Below are positions 18,931-27,999 of a DNA stretch of 64,000 bases, in pieces; position 1 is the stretch's first letter, and each line of letters begins with the position of its first letter. The notes beneath the pieces were generated by a model. That model had not been told where the DNA came from and did not search any database. It worked only from the letters and a program-made list of their open reading frames with translations. Origin of the DNA: Bifidobacterium scardovii JCM 12489 = DSM 13734. Lineage in GTDB: Bacteria; Actinomycetota; Actinomycetes; Actinomycetales; Bifidobacteriaceae. The translations under genes were made by a program, and so were the position numbers. The stretch lies in contig NZ_AP012331.1 of assembly GCF_001042635.1 (NCBI RefSeq), forward strand, positions 1,240,001-1,304,000. The letters run 5' to 3'.

Positions 18931-19944
18931 ATGACCGAAAAGCATGCCGCAAGGAAGACCATTGACAAACTGGCCATCGTCGTCGTGACGTACAAGCGCC
19001 AGCAGCTGCTGACCAAGCTGTTCGATTCGATCCGCCGCCTGACCGTCGCGCCGTGGCGCGTGGTGGTCGTAGACAACGAGCATTCCGACGAGACGAAGGC
19101 GATGGTCGAGCGGTTCGGCGCGGCGGTCGCCCGGCAGTGGGGCGGCACGGTGCCCGACCGCACCGGCAACGATGCCCGTGTGGTGTACGCGCCGCAGTCC
19201 GGCAACCTCGGCGGCGCCGGCGGCTTCTCCGCCGGCGTGAAGAAGGCGTATGAGCTGGGCGCCGAATGGTTCTGGGTGATGGACGACGACGTCGCCGTCG
19301 AGCCCGAGGGCATCGAAAAGCTCGCCAAGTGGACCGCGCGCCACGATGTGATCCAGGGCAGCCGCTACGACTACGACGGCGGCCCGTTCTACTGGCAGTA
19401 CGACTTCATCGTGCCGCTGGGCATCCCGAACCCGATCGCGCCGGCCGCGTTCGGCCGCGCTGGATACCGGGTGATGGACACGCTGTGCTTCGAGGGCGGC
19501 CTGTTCCGCCGCAGCGTCGTCGAGAAGATCGGATTCCCCGATCCCCGCTTCTTCATCTACTGGGACGACACGATCTACGGCTATCTGGCCAGCAAGGTCA
19601 CCAACCCCATCGTCGTGCCCGACGTGGTGCTGCGCCGCACGCGCGAGATCGGCAACTGGGACATCGCCGGCCTGCGCCAGCTCAACTCGACCTCCGACAC
19701 GAACCGGTACCACATCATGCGCAACCGCGGCTACATGGCCCGCTACTTCATGGTGCACGGCGATTTCCGCCCGTTCCTGTTCGGCGTCGGCACGCTCGCC
19801 ACGGCGGTCAAGGAGGTCATCCGGCTGGTGATGGTCGACCGCGAGCACATGCGCACCGGGCTGGCTCAGATCGCCAGGGGCTGGTGGGATTCGCGCAAGC
19901 TCATGCACGACCCCGACTGGAAGCCGATGCCGGCGCTCAAGTAA
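18931..19944 (+). CDS. Glycosyltransferase family 2, galactofuranosyl/rhamnosyl type
   Basis: 337-residue inverting glycosyltransferase with a GT-A fold, presumably acting on the cytoplasmic face in cell-wall polysaccharide or glycolipid synthesis. IVVVTYKRQQLLTKLFDSI is the nucleotide-binding start; GNLGGAGGFSAGVKKAYE and WFWVMDDDVAVEPEG supply the metal-binding D-D-D motif; FFIYWDDTIYGYL is the acceptor-site acidic motif typical of GlfT-like and related GT2 enzymes. Start ATG at 18931 with GGAG just upstream; the frame is open from 18712, but that part lacks similarity. Acceptor and donor unknown. Confidence 0.87.
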   Translation: MTEKHAARKTIDKLAIVVVTYKRQQLLTKLFDSIRRLTVAPWRVVVVDNEHSDETKAMVERFGAAVARQWGGTVPDRTGNDARVVYAPQSGNLGGAGGFSAGVKKAYELGAEWFWVMDDDVAVEPEGIEKLAKWTARHDVIQGSRYDYDGGPFYWQYDFIVPLGIPNPIAPAAFGRAGYRVMDTLCFEGGLFRRSVVEKIGFPDPRFFIYWDDTIYGYLASKVTNPIVVPDVVLRRTREIGNWDIAGLRQLNSTSDTNRYHIMRNRGYMARYFMVHGDFRPFLFGVGTLATAVKEVIRLVMVDREHMRTGLAQIARGWWDSRKLMHDPDWKPMPALK

Positions 19945-19996
19945 CGCCGGCGCTCACCTGGCGATGTGTGCGGCTGCTTCGGTGCGCCTGCTTCGC

Positions 19997-20779
19997 CTAC
20001 TTGTGGATGAACAGGCCGCCGTCGCCCCACGCCCATTCGCCCTGGCCGGCGCCGATCTGGAAATGCAGTTTGGCAATGCCCAGATCGTTGAGCGCTTCGC
20101 CGTTGCCCGCCTCCGGGTCGATATGCGCGGCGGCGGTGCCGTCGGCCGCGCGGTAGGTGAACAGTATCGGCTGGCGGTTCATCGCGCTCGGCGCTTTCAT
20201 CGCGGCCTCGACGCCGGCCTTGAACCAGCCCGGGGCGGCGTCGCGCTCCTCCTGCTCCATGGTGCGTGTGAACTGCTCGTAGGTCTTGGTCGGCCGGTGC
20301 GTGCGCTGGAATTCGGTCAGCTCCTCGTAACTCTTCATCACATGGGCCGCATGGTTGCGCGGGTGCCCGATGACGATGCCGAGGTACAGCTCCTCGCCGG
20401 CGCCGATACGGCAATGCCCGGCCGCCTCGTCGCGGTTCCAGCTGCCGCCGACCCACAGCGTGCCGAGCCCGCGCAGCGTGGCGGTGAGCACCACGCGTTC
20501 GGCGTAGAAGCCGGCGCGCTCCCGGGCCTGCGGATCGTCCTTCGGGCCGATGACGGCAATGAGATTCGCCGCGTTCGTCAGATGGCCGGACGCGTTCGCC
20601 TCGGCGAAGATGGCCGGCTGGTCGCGCACGAGCTGCATATGCGTGTCGCTGAGCATGTTCACCGCGTCCAGCGTCATGGACAGTTGGCGGGCGGTGTCGT
20701 CGTCGATCGGGTCCGCGTCATAGGCGCGCACGGACGTGCGGATGTTGATTGCATCGATAAGCTGGGTATGTTCTGCCAT
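19997..20779 (-). CDS. Nitroreductase family protein (TM1586-like)
   Basis: 260-residue flavoprotein of the nitroreductase superfamily, resembling the TM1586 subgroup with two half-domains in one chain. INIRTSVRAYDADPIDDD is the usual FMN-phosphate-binding start; GLGTLWVGGSW and KAPSAMNRQPILF (the S-x-x-N/R-Q-P segment) are the other flavin-contact regions; the C-terminal DLGIAKLHFQIGA is typical of the family. ATG at 20779. Likely NAD(P)H-dependent reduction of an unknown substrate. Convergent with the glycosyltransferase; divergent from ppgK. Confidence 0.85.
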   Translation of the reverse strand: MAEHTQLIDAINIRTSVRAYDADPIDDDTARQLSMTLDAVNMLSDTHMQLVRDQPAIFAEANASGHLTNAANLIAVIGPKDDPQARERAGFYAERVVLTATLRGLGTLWVGGSWNRDEAAGHCRIGAGEELYLGIVIGHPRNHAAHVMKSYEELTEFQRTHRPTKTYEQFTRTMEQEERDAAPGWFKAGVEAAMKAPSAMNRQPILFTYRAADGTAAAHIDPEAGNGEALNDLGIAKLHFQIGAGQGEWAWGDGGLFIHK

Positions 20780-20942
20780 ACTTCCCCATTATCCCACCGA
20801 TGCCGCGCCGATGCGGCCGCGACGGCGCGGCGCGGGGCCGCCGCGTGTCGGGCATGCGGACGCCGGGAGGCGCGCCGGCGCAAATCCGTTATACAATGCC
20901 GGTACCGATTCGGTACCCACCTATCATGAAGAGAGGTCAACG

Positions 20943-21704
20943 ATGATTGAGACGGCACAAGCGTTCGGCGTGGATATTGGCGGTTCGGGCATCAAGGCGG
21001 CGCCCGTGAACCTGGAGAAGGGCGAGTTCGCCGAGCCGCGCCTGAAGATTCTCACGCCCGAGGTGTCCAGCCCGCAGGCGGTCGGCGCCATCGTGCGCCA
21101 GCAGCTCGAGCATTTCGCCGTACCCGACAACGTCCCGGTCGGCGTCGCGTTCCCCGCGCCGGTCAAGCCGGGGCAGAAACTGGAATGGATCGCCAACCTC
21201 GACCAGTCGTGGGTCGGCGTGGACATCACCGCGGCCCTGTCCGAGGCATGCGGCCGCCCGGTCGTCGTCGTCAACGACGCTGATGCCGCCGGTCTCGCCG
21301 AGCAGCAGTTCGGCGCGGCCAAGGGCCAGAACGGCCTGGTCATCGCCACCACGCTGGGCACGGGCATCGGCACCGCGCTGATCTACAACGGCGTGCTCAT
21401 CCCGAACACCGAGCTGGGCCACATCGAGCTGGCCAAGGGCAAGGGCGACGCGGAGAAGTACGCCTCCTCCGGCGTGCGCGAGCGCGAGGGCCTGGGCTAC
21501 AAGAAGTGGGCGAAGCGCCTGACCAAGTACTACGGCCTGATGGAGAAGTACTTCAACCCCGACCTGTTCGTGGTCGGCGGCGGCGTGAGCCGCCAGAGCG
21601 ACAAGTTCCTGCCGTATCTCGACATCAAGACGCCGATCGTTCCGGCGAAGCTGCGCAACGAGGCCGGCATCGTCGGCGCCGCCTACTACGCGAGCACCAA
21701 GTAG
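20943..21704 (+). CDS. ppgK: Polyphosphate glucokinase
   Basis: 253-residue ROK-family kinase that phosphorylates glucose using inorganic polyphosphate (and often ATP), feeding glucose 6-phosphate to central metabolism. [15 protein letters not shown] is the phosphate-binding loop; [14 protein letters not shown] holds the catalytic Asp; [15 protein letters not shown] and the C-terminal FVVGGGVSR complete the kinase fold. Length and [21 protein letters not shown] are characteristic of actinobacterial PpgK. ATG at 20943 behind GAAGAGAGG; TATACAAT at 20890-20897 is a good -10. A terminator follows. Confidence 0.93.
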   Translation: MIETAQAFGVDIGGSGIKAAPVNLEKGEFAEPRLKILTPEVSSPQAVGAIVRQQLEHFAVPDNVPVGVAFPAPVKPGQKLEWIANLDQSWVGVDITAALSEACGRPVVVVNDADAAGLAEQQFGAAKGQNGLVIATTLGTGIGTALIYNGVLIPNTELGHIELAKGKGDAEKYASSGVREREGLGYKKWAKRLTKYYGLMEKYFNPDLFVVGGGVSRQSDKFLPYLDIKTPIVPAKLRNEAGIVGAAYYASTK

Positions 21705-21753
21705 CAGCCGGTTCGCCGGCCGAACGAGCCGGCGGACGTCGTCCGGCGCCGTG

Positions 21754-21790
21754 CGGGGCGGCCCTTCCGAGGGGAGGGGCGCCCCGTTTT
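21754..21790 (+). terminator. Terminator after ppgK
   Basis: Imperfect GC-rich inverted repeat (arms about 15 bp, 21754-21768 and 21771-21786) followed by TTTT, 49 bp past the ppgK stop. Confidence 0.8.
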
Positions 21791-21840
21791 CTGTTCGTGG
21801 CCGTGCCGGCTTGAGCGCGGCTCGGACTATGGTGGGGACC

Positions 21841-23004
21841 ATGCGTTTTTCCTCACGAGTCGACATCAGCGACCCCAATCCGATCGCGGCGGCGGAAGCC
21901 CTCGCCAAGGCGCAGGGGGTGACGCTCGGCAAACTCAACGATTCCAACCCGACCCGCCATGGGCTGGCCCCGGCCCTGGTCCCGGAGGTGTACACGGCCG
22001 ATCCACGGGGCCCGCGGGCGGCCCGCGAGGCGCTGTCCGCGTTCCTGTCGCATGCGCAGGGGAGCCCGGTCGACGCGGATCGGCTGTATCTGCTCAGCTC
22101 CACGTCCGAGGCGTACTCGTGGCTGATCAAGCTGCTGTGCGACGCCGGCGACGCGGTGCTCGCCCCCAAGCCCGGCTACCCGCTGATCGAGTCGATCGCG
22201 TGGCTCGAATGCGTGGATGCCGTCGAATACCAGCTGCGCTTCGACGGGTCGTGGTACATCGACGTCGCCGAACTCGCCGCATTGCTGGAAGGGCCGGAAT
22301 CCGGCCGCATCCGCGCGCTCGTGCTCATCAACCCGAACAATCCGACCGGCTCCTATGTCAAGGCCGGCGAACGGGAGCGGATCGTCGGCCTGTGCCGCGA
22401 GCACGGCGTCGCGATCATCGCCGACGAGGTGTTCTACGATTACGCGCTTGAGCCCTTCGACGGCAACGCGCGCCTGGCCGGCGAACGGGGCGCGCTGACC
22501 TTCGCGCTCGACGGGTTCTCCAAGATGCTCGCCGCGCCCCATGCGAAGGTCGGCTGGATCCAGGTGTCCGGCCCCGAGGCGGAGGTCGCCGAGGCGCAGC
22601 GCCGCCTCGACGTGATCGCCGACGACTATCTGCCGATGAGCGATCTCATCGCGCGCCTCATCCCCGATCTGCTGGCCGCGGCGCCGGTGCAGACCGAGAC
22701 CGTGCGGCGCCGCGTGGCGGGCAATCTCGCGCTGCTGCATCGTCTGCTCGACGGGGACGACCGGGGGCTGGTCTCCGTGCTGCGCGCGGAGGGCGGCTGG
22801 AACGTGCTGCTGCGCGTGCCCGGCGTGCTGGACGAGAACGAGCTGGTGCTCTCGATGATCGCATCGCACCGCGTCAGCGGCCAGCCCGGGTATTTCTTCG
22901 ACATGGAGTCCAACGGGTACCTGGCGATCTCCCTGCTGCCCGAACCCGACGAATTCGAGCGCAACGTGCGCGCGGTGCTCGCCGCCGTCAACGGCATGCT
23001 GTGA
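21841..23004 (+). CDS. PLP-dependent aminotransferase, class I/II
   Basis: 387-residue fold-type I PLP enzyme. Visible are SSTSEAYSWLIKLLCDAGD (cofactor phosphate loop), LVLINPNNPTGSYV (the N-P-N-N-P-T-G motif), IIADEVFYDYAL (Asp to the pyridine nitrogen) and DGFSKMLAAPHAKVGWI with the Schiff-base lysine. It resembles aminotransferases annotated as AspC- or MalY-like; the amino donor is not clear. I prefer the ATG at 21841, preceded by GGTGGGGA, to the in-frame ATG at 21829 or the open frame from 21751, which overlaps the ppgK terminator. It stands alone, bounded by terminators on both sides. Confidence 0.85.
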   Translation: MRFSSRVDISDPNPIAAAEALAKAQGVTLGKLNDSNPTRHGLAPALVPEVYTADPRGPRAAREALSAFLSHAQGSPVDADRLYLLSSTSEAYSWLIKLLCDAGDAVLAPKPGYPLIESIAWLECVDAVEYQLRFDGSWYIDVAELAALLEGPESGRIRALVLINPNNPTGSYVKAGERERIVGLCREHGVAIIADEVFYDYALEPFDGNARLAGERGALTFALDGFSKMLAAPHAKVGWIQVSGPEAEVAEAQRRLDVIADDYLPMSDLIARLIPDLLAAAPVQTETVRRRVAGNLALLHRLLDGDDRGLVSVLRAEGGWNVLLRVPGVLDENELVLSMIASHRVSGQPGYFFDMESNGYLAISLLPEPDEFERNVRAVLAAVNGML

Positions 23005-23011
23005 GACGCCT

Positions 23012-23057
23012 GCCGGCATACGGCCTCCCAGCGGGCGCTCGGCGGCCGTATGCCGGC
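23012..23057. terminator. Bidirectional terminator
   Basis: Perfect 14-bp inverted repeat GCCGGCATACGGCC / GGCCGTATGCCGGC (23012-23025, 23044-23057) with an 18-nt loop, between convergent aminotransferase and ATPase genes. Confidence 0.8.
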
Positions 23058-23083
23058 GGATGCATCCGGGAAAGGAAGCGCCG

Positions 23084-23902
23084 TTACCGCCCGAGCGCCT
23101 CGTACTGCCGACGGATCAGGTCGTTGTAGTATGCGGCGGCTTCGGCCGGGGCGCCGTCGAAGACGATCCGGTGCTCGTCGAGCACCAGCACGCGGTCGAT
23201 CGCGTAGACGGGGCGCGTGAGCATCTCCACGTCGTGCGTGGCGAACACCACCTGCTTGTCGTAGCCGAACAGGGCGCGCGCCACATACGCGGAACCGATC
23301 TCGTCCAATCCCTTGGTCGGCTCGTCGGCCACGATCGCCGCGGGGGAGAAGCTGAGCGCGGAGGCGATCGCCAGCAGGTGCCGCTTCTCGCTGTCCAGCG
23401 CGCTGGCTGGCTGCATCGCCACGCCGGCCAGATCGAAATGCGCGAACAGGTTGCCGATAATCGCCTGCCGTTCCGATTCGGGCACCTTGTGCTTCTTCAG
23501 CGGCTGGTCGATCGCCTCGCGGATCGACGCCGCCCGATAGTAGCTTTCGGGGATCTCCTCGCGGCGCACGCGGCCGACCAGATCCTCGATGCGCCGGCGG
23601 TCGCGTTTGACGGCCGGGTCGAGCGGCGTGGCCGCTGTGCCGTCGTCGCCGGCGGCGATGACCGTCACCGTGCTGGTCGTGGCCGCCAGAGCGCCGTCGA
23701 TGAGCTTGAGCAGCGTGGTCTTGCCGGACCCGTTGAGCCCGATCACGCCGACGCGGCGGTCGTCCGGGCCGATGTGCAGCGTGGTCGGCTCCAGTCCGAC
23801 GTTGCCGTCGTCATAGGTGTGGCCGGCCCGGTCAAGGGCGAAGGTGACGGAGGAGCATGCGGCGGGCGCCTTGGCCCCGAACAGCGAATCGAACAATCCC
23901 AT
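23084..23902 (-). CDS. ABC-type ATPase with degenerate signature motif
   Basis: 272-residue ATP-binding protein. Walker A is GLNGSGKTT, Walker B is AAIVADEPTKGLDE, and the switch His is in VVFATHDVEML. The usual LSGGQ signature is replaced by ALDSEKRHLLAIASAL, so the signature is hardly recognisable. It is closest in layout to CbiO/BioM-type ECF ATPases, but no S or T subunit is adjacent. ATG at 23902, beginning MGLFDSLFG; the longer frame to 24931 is antisense to the arylsulfotransferase gene. Follows that gene in the same direction with a repeat hairpin between. Whether it pairs with a transporter is unknown. Confidence 0.78.
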   Translation of the reverse strand: MGLFDSLFGAKAPAACSSVTFALDRAGHTYDDGNVGLEPTTLHIGPDDRRVGVIGLNGSGKTTLLKLIDGALAATTSTVTVIAAGDDGTAATPLDPAVKRDRRRIEDLVGRVRREEIPESYYRAASIREAIDQPLKKHKVPESERQAIIGNLFAHFDLAGVAMQPASALDSEKRHLLAIASALSFSPAAIVADEPTKGLDEIGSAYVARALFGYDKQVVFATHDVEMLTRPVYAIDRVLVLDEHRIVFDGAPAEAAAYYNDLIRRQYEALGR

Positions 23903-23931
23903 GCCACCAATACTAGCGGTCCGTCCCGTAT

Positions 23932-23990
23932 CTGGCTCCCCTCTTGAAGGGGAGCCAGGCATAGTGCGCGAACTTACGACGCGGGATACT
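23932..23990 (-). repeat. Dispersed GTAAGTTCGC/CTGGCTCCCCT element, copy 2
   Basis: On the minus strand: TAGTATCCCGCGTCGTAAG, TTCGCGCACTATGC, then a perfect 11-bp hairpin CTGGCTCCCCT / AGGGGAGCCAG (23932-23942, 23948-23958). The TAG that opens the element is the stop codon of the arylsulfotransferase gene, and the hairpin may act as its terminator. Related to 4714-4770 and 36249-36298. Confidence 0.75.
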
Positions 23991-25650
23991 AGGCGAAGAA
24001 GAAGCCGCTGAAATCGTACTGGTAGACGCGGTAGATGTAGCTTGTGCTGAGCGCCATGCGGTACTGGGCGAGCAGCGTGCCGTCCTTGCCGTAGACGCCG
24101 AACAGGCCCTGCATGCCCGAATCGATGAGGATGTTGCCGTTGCCGAGCTCCTGCGCGGAGCTCACGTACGGCGAATACGGCACGTCGAACTCGGCGACCT
24201 GCGTGTACGTGCCCGCGTTCTCGTCGACCAGGTACCTGCGGTACTGCGAACGGGAGCCTTCGTCCTTGGACGAGGCCGCGGTGCTGATGCCGTCGATGAC
24301 CGTCCAGTCGTAGTCGGGACGGGTCATCGCGTAGCCGTAGTTGTTGTCGAACATGTACAGGTAGTACTGGCCGTCCGCGAGCGAGTCGTCGGCCACGTAG
24401 GTGATCGAGTGCTGGCCGCCGGTGTCGCCGAAGTCGCCGTCCTTGGTGAGGAACGCGGCCTGCTCGTCGGTGCCGTCCCACACGCTCGGCTCGCCGATCA
24501 TGTAGTCGAGCGTCGGCGTGCCCTCGAGATCGTCGATCTTGATGATCGTGGAGGTCTCGCGCGCCGAGAACAGCGCCGAGCCGTCGTCGAGCAGCTGGAT
24601 CGTGTTGCAGTGCAGCCAGTCCCAGCGGTTGGTGGCGGTCGGGTCGGATTCGTCGATGCCCGAATGGTCGGTGGACTGCTTGTACGCGTCGAACAGGTCG
24701 CCGAAATCGAGCAGCAGCGTCGTCTCGCCGGTGGAGGTGTCGAGCTTGACGACCTGGTCCTGCACGGCGTGGTCGCCGCGCTCCAGATCGGTGGCGAGCA
24801 GCACGATGTCGCCGTTGGCGTCCAGCGCGTAGTCGTGGTGCAGGATGAAGCGGCTGTCCAGATCGTAGATCTTCTCCAGCTTGCCGAGGCGGTTCATACC
24901 GACCATCGTGTGCGTGGAGGCCGAGAACCACATCAGCCCGTCATCGTCGAACAGCAGCCGGTGCGAGCGGTAGTACTTGACCGGGATCTCGCCGCGCAGC
25001 ACGCCATTCGTGTCGTAGTAGTACATGAAGTCCTGCTCGTCGCTGTCGTTGCCGAGAATCGCGTACAGGCCGTCGCCCAGATCGGCGCCGTCGTCGGCGG
25101 TCACGGTCCGCTCGAGCTGGACCTCCTCGACGCCCAGCAGCGAGGGGCCGTCGTGCGTGATCGTCTGCGTGATGTCCAGCCCGTTGTCGTCGGTGATGGT
25201 GAAGGTGATCGTGTTCTCCACGTCCGGGATCAGGCCGAGCACCAGGAACTCGTGCTCCTTCTGGTACTCCTCGTCCTGCGCCACGGCGCGCGTGAAATCG
25301 GGATAGCCGTCGGCGGACACCGTGTACTTGATCTTGGTCGCGTAGTCGGTGGTGAAGTACACGTACATCGACGTCGTGTTGGTGCCGTACGGGTTGTCCT
25401 GCACGTAGATGTCGTCGATCGTGCGCGCCTGCTTGTCGCGAGCCTTGACCAGGTTCTCCTCGGCCATCTGCTGGTAGTCGGCGGTGTACACGTTCGCGAT
25501 GCGGGCGTTGAGACGTTCGACGCGCTTCGCCTTGATGTCGGCGCTGACGTTGTCCTGCGTGAGCAGGCACAGCCCGATGGCGGCCAGGGCGGCCAGGGTG
25601 GCGGCGACGGCGCGTACTGCGGTGGCTTTCGGGGAGGTTCGGGTGTTCAT
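23989..25650 (-). CDS. Arylsulfotransferase (ASST) family protein
   Basis: 553-residue exported protein. An N-terminal hydrophobic span (residues about 14-31) is followed by KRVERLNARI and a beta-sandwich-like region, then a propeller domain. The histidines typical of ASST beta-propellers are visible in YYRSHRLLFDDDG, RFILHHDYALDANGDI, WDWLHCNTIQLLDDG and TGGQHSITYV. Known ASSTs transfer sulfate between phenolic compounds by a covalent histidine; whether the covalent His is present needs alignment. ATG at 25650. Lies 94 bp downstream of a polytopic membrane protein gene, in the same direction. Unusual in a gut actinobacterium. Confidence 0.85.
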   Translation of the reverse strand: MNTRTSPKATAVRAVAATLAALAAIGLCLLTQDNVSADIKAKRVERLNARIANVYTADYQQMAEENLVKARDKQARTIDDIYVQDNPYGTNTTSMYVYFTTDYATKIKYTVSADGYPDFTRAVAQDEEYQKEHEFLVLGLIPDVENTITFTITDDNGLDITQTITHDGPSLLGVEEVQLERTVTADDGADLGDGLYAILGNDSDEQDFMYYYDTNGVLRGEIPVKYYRSHRLLFDDDGLMWFSASTHTMVGMNRLGKLEKIYDLDSRFILHHDYALDANGDIVLLATDLERGDHAVQDQVVKLDTSTGETTLLLDFGDLFDAYKQSTDHSGIDESDPTATNRWDWLHCNTIQLLDDGSALFSARETSTIIKIDDLEGTPTLDYMIGEPSVWDGTDEQAAFLTKDGDFGDTGGQHSITYVADDSLADGQYYLYMFDNNYGYAMTRPDYDWTVIDGISTAASSKDEGSRSQYRRYLVDENAGTYTQVAEFDVPYSPYVSSAQELGNGNILIDSGMQGLFGVYGKDGTLLAQYRMALSTSYIYRVYQYDFSGFFFA

Positions 25651-25744
25651 GGCAACTCTTCGGTCGGCGGATGGGCAACGTTACCAGTAGTATGCCGCCG
25701 GCCTTGGAGAAGCTTGGTGCGTGGCTGGGTGTCGGCTGGGCGCG

Positions 25745-27949
25745 TCACCCGATGCCCAGCAGCGTGAACCAGGACTGCACGTCGTGGAACAGCGCCGGAT
25801 TGTTGCGGACCAGGGAATCGTCGCGTCCCGGCACGAAGCAGGAGAGGACCATGATCGCCAGCGAGAACAGCAGGACCAGCATGACGGCCAGCCGCACGAT
25901 CAGGCGCCATACGGGCGTGGTCCGGTACGAGGGGTCTTCCAGATCCTCGTCGAGGGGGGTGTCGAACACCGCGCCGCCCTCCAGCGCGCGCAGCAGGGCC
26001 GGCAGGGCCGCCAGCGCGAACAGCCATCCGAAATCGGCCATGTAGCGCCATCCCAGACCGCCGGCCAGCACGTCGACGGCGACCACCACCATGCCGAGCG
26101 CCAGCGCGAGCATCAGCGTCATGCCGTACGGGCGGCGCAGCCGCCTGCGGAACCGGGGCAGCAGGAACGCGGCCAGCGCCAGCGGGCACAGCATGAACAG
26201 TCCGCCGACGATCGGTTCGGTGAAGCCCCATTCCGGCAACGGCGTCGGCTGGATCGACATGAACGGGAACGACCCGGTGAACCGCGCCGGCAGCAGCAGA
26301 TAGTAGAACGCCATGTAGGGGATGTCCGCGGCCGGCAGGGAGTACCGGGTCATGTCGGTGACGGTCAGCTGATACTCGCTGCCGAAATCCAGTGGGCCAC
26401 CGAAGCGGATCGCGTTGTACGCCATCAGCGGCGCCACCACGGCGATCGCCGGGACCAGCACGGCCAGCGGCGCCCGCAGCGCCTGCCCCCAGCCGATCCG
26501 CCGCGCCTTCACGAGCGCGCACAGGCTTGTGATCTGCGGCCAGAACAGCGCGATGCCCAGCAGCGCCGCCAGCGCGAACGTCGGGCGGCATCCGAAATTC
26601 GCGGCGATGCACAGCGCGCCGCCGGCCAGATGCGGCAGCGACAGGGGGGCGGCGCCGTCGATCGACCAGTCCAGCGTCTGTGCGTCGGTGCGCGGCCGGC
26701 GGACCGCCCCAAGCCACAGCCACAGCCCCAGGCAGGTGAGCAGCAGCGAGGCCGCTATCGGGATCGAATAGAAATTCGTGCGGAACCACAGGTAGCTGGA
26801 ATTCGTCGCCAGCAGGAAGAACACGAGCAGCATCGAGGTGCCGGCCAGTGAGGCCTGCGCCGTGAGCCGCTGCACCAGGCGGATGATCAGCAGGCAGCCG
26901 AACACCAGGAACCCGAACATGAGCAGCAGCTCGGCGGCGCCGGTCGGCAGCGACAGGCCCCCGTCCGTGAACAGCGAGGTGACGGCGCGGTACGGCAGGA
27001 ACAGCAGCAGGGCCGGCAGCACGCCGAAGTAGGAGTACCAGTGGCCGCCATGGAACGCGTAATCCCAGTAGATCGGCGTCACGCCGCCGGACAGCAACCG
27101 GTCACGCGTGGCGATGTCGTAGGGATTCGCCGCGGACGCCAGCTGGTCCGGCACTGGCAGGTCCAGCCACGGACGGCCGTGCATCAGGGCGTCGGCCACA
27201 TGCGCGTACTGGTCGAAATCGTAGGTGTAGCCGCCCTGCTGATGGAACGACAGCGGCGCCGCCGTGACGATCTGCCACACGACATTGACGCAGGTCAGCA
27301 GCGCAGCAGGCGCCAGTGCGGCGGCCAGCCCCCAGCGCTGGCGCCGGTCCGAGGGGTCGAGCCGAGTGCGCCACAGCCGCGAGCCCGGCCGCCACGCCAG
27401 CACCAGCAGCACCGCGCACGCCAGCGCCGCCACGCGCGTCCAGCTCCAGGAGAACGGAACGCGCTCGTTCGCGCGCACCGCGAGGATCGGCACCAGCGCC
27501 CCCTTGGCCTCCTGCACCCACACGCGCAGCGTCGCATCGGCGTCGGTGTTGAGGTACAGCGAGCGCGGGCTCCTCGCCGACATCGACTGCGTGCGGCCGG
27601 CGGAGCCGTCGCCGTCCACGCGCAGGTGGAAGGTGTCCAGCGGCTTGTCCTCGCCGGGCAGGTCGCGCGGCGACACCAGATCGACGCGCGCGTAGCGCGA
27701 CGTGCCGTCCGCGGCGACGTCGAGATACGCCTGCGTCGGATCGGTCACCCGCAGCAGGCCGTCGTCGGTGCGCGTCAGCCCCGGTCCCAGTGTGTTCTCG
27801 GCGGCCGCGGTGTCGGTGCTGGCGGCCAGCGTCGTCCAGAACGGCAGGTTGAAGGCGACGCACTCCAGCACCGCGATCAGCAGCATGGCTATCGCGGCGC
27901 ACGCCAGGGTGCGTGGCCTGATGATCGGGCGGCGGAACGAAGAATGCAC
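25745..27949 (-). CDS. Large polytopic membrane protein, possible GT-C glycosyltransferase
   Basis: 734 residues, GTG start at 27949. One span at residues 14-36, then a soluble domain of about 120 residues containing YLDVAADGTSRYARVDLVSP, then about ten further spans. The layout (first span, large extracytoplasmic loop, many spans, Asp-bearing loop YTYDFDQYAHVADALMHGRPWLDLPVPDQL) resembles GT-C-type or PMT-like lipid-linked sugar transferases, but I cannot identify a family motif with confidence. TAGAAT on the minus strand lies about 10 bp before the GTG, suggesting a leaderless transcript. The downstream arylsulfotransferase gene suggests they act on the same surface material. Confidence 0.7.
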   Translation of the reverse strand: MHSSFRRPIIRPRTLACAAIAMLLIAVLECVAFNLPFWTTLAASTDTAAAENTLGPGLTRTDDGLLRVTDPTQAYLDVAADGTSRYARVDLVSPRDLPGEDKPLDTFHLRVDGDGSAGRTQSMSARSPRSLYLNTDADATLRVWVQEAKGALVPILAVRANERVPFSWSWTRVAALACAVLLVLAWRPGSRLWRTRLDPSDRRQRWGLAAALAPAALLTCVNVVWQIVTAAPLSFHQQGGYTYDFDQYAHVADALMHGRPWLDLPVPDQLASAANPYDIATRDRLLSGGVTPIYWDYAFHGGHWYSYFGVLPALLLFLPYRAVTSLFTDGGLSLPTGAAELLLMFGFLVFGCLLIIRLVQRLTAQASLAGTSMLLVFFLLATNSSYLWFRTNFYSIPIAASLLLTCLGLWLWLGAVRRPRTDAQTLDWSIDGAAPLSLPHLAGGALCIAANFGCRPTFALAALLGIALFWPQITSLCALVKARRIGWGQALRAPLAVLVPAIAVVAPLMAYNAIRFGGPLDFGSEYQLTVTDMTRYSLPAADIPYMAFYYLLLPARFTGSFPFMSIQPTPLPEWGFTEPIVGGLFMLCPLALAAFLLPRFRRRLRRPYGMTLMLALALGMVVVAVDVLAGGLGWRYMADFGWLFALAALPALLRALEGGAVFDTPLDEDLEDPSYRTTPVWRLIVRLAVMLVLLFSLAIMVLSCFVPGRDDSLVRNNPALFHDVQSWFTLLGIG

Positions 27950-27999
27950 CCCATTATTCTATCGGCTTCATGTCTGGTTGGATTGGAAGAATGTGAGGC

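Noticed and set aside
23084..24931. One long protein joining the ATPase to an upstream domain
   Set aside because: The upstream part is the arylsulfotransferase gene read in another frame; the ATPase starts at 23902.
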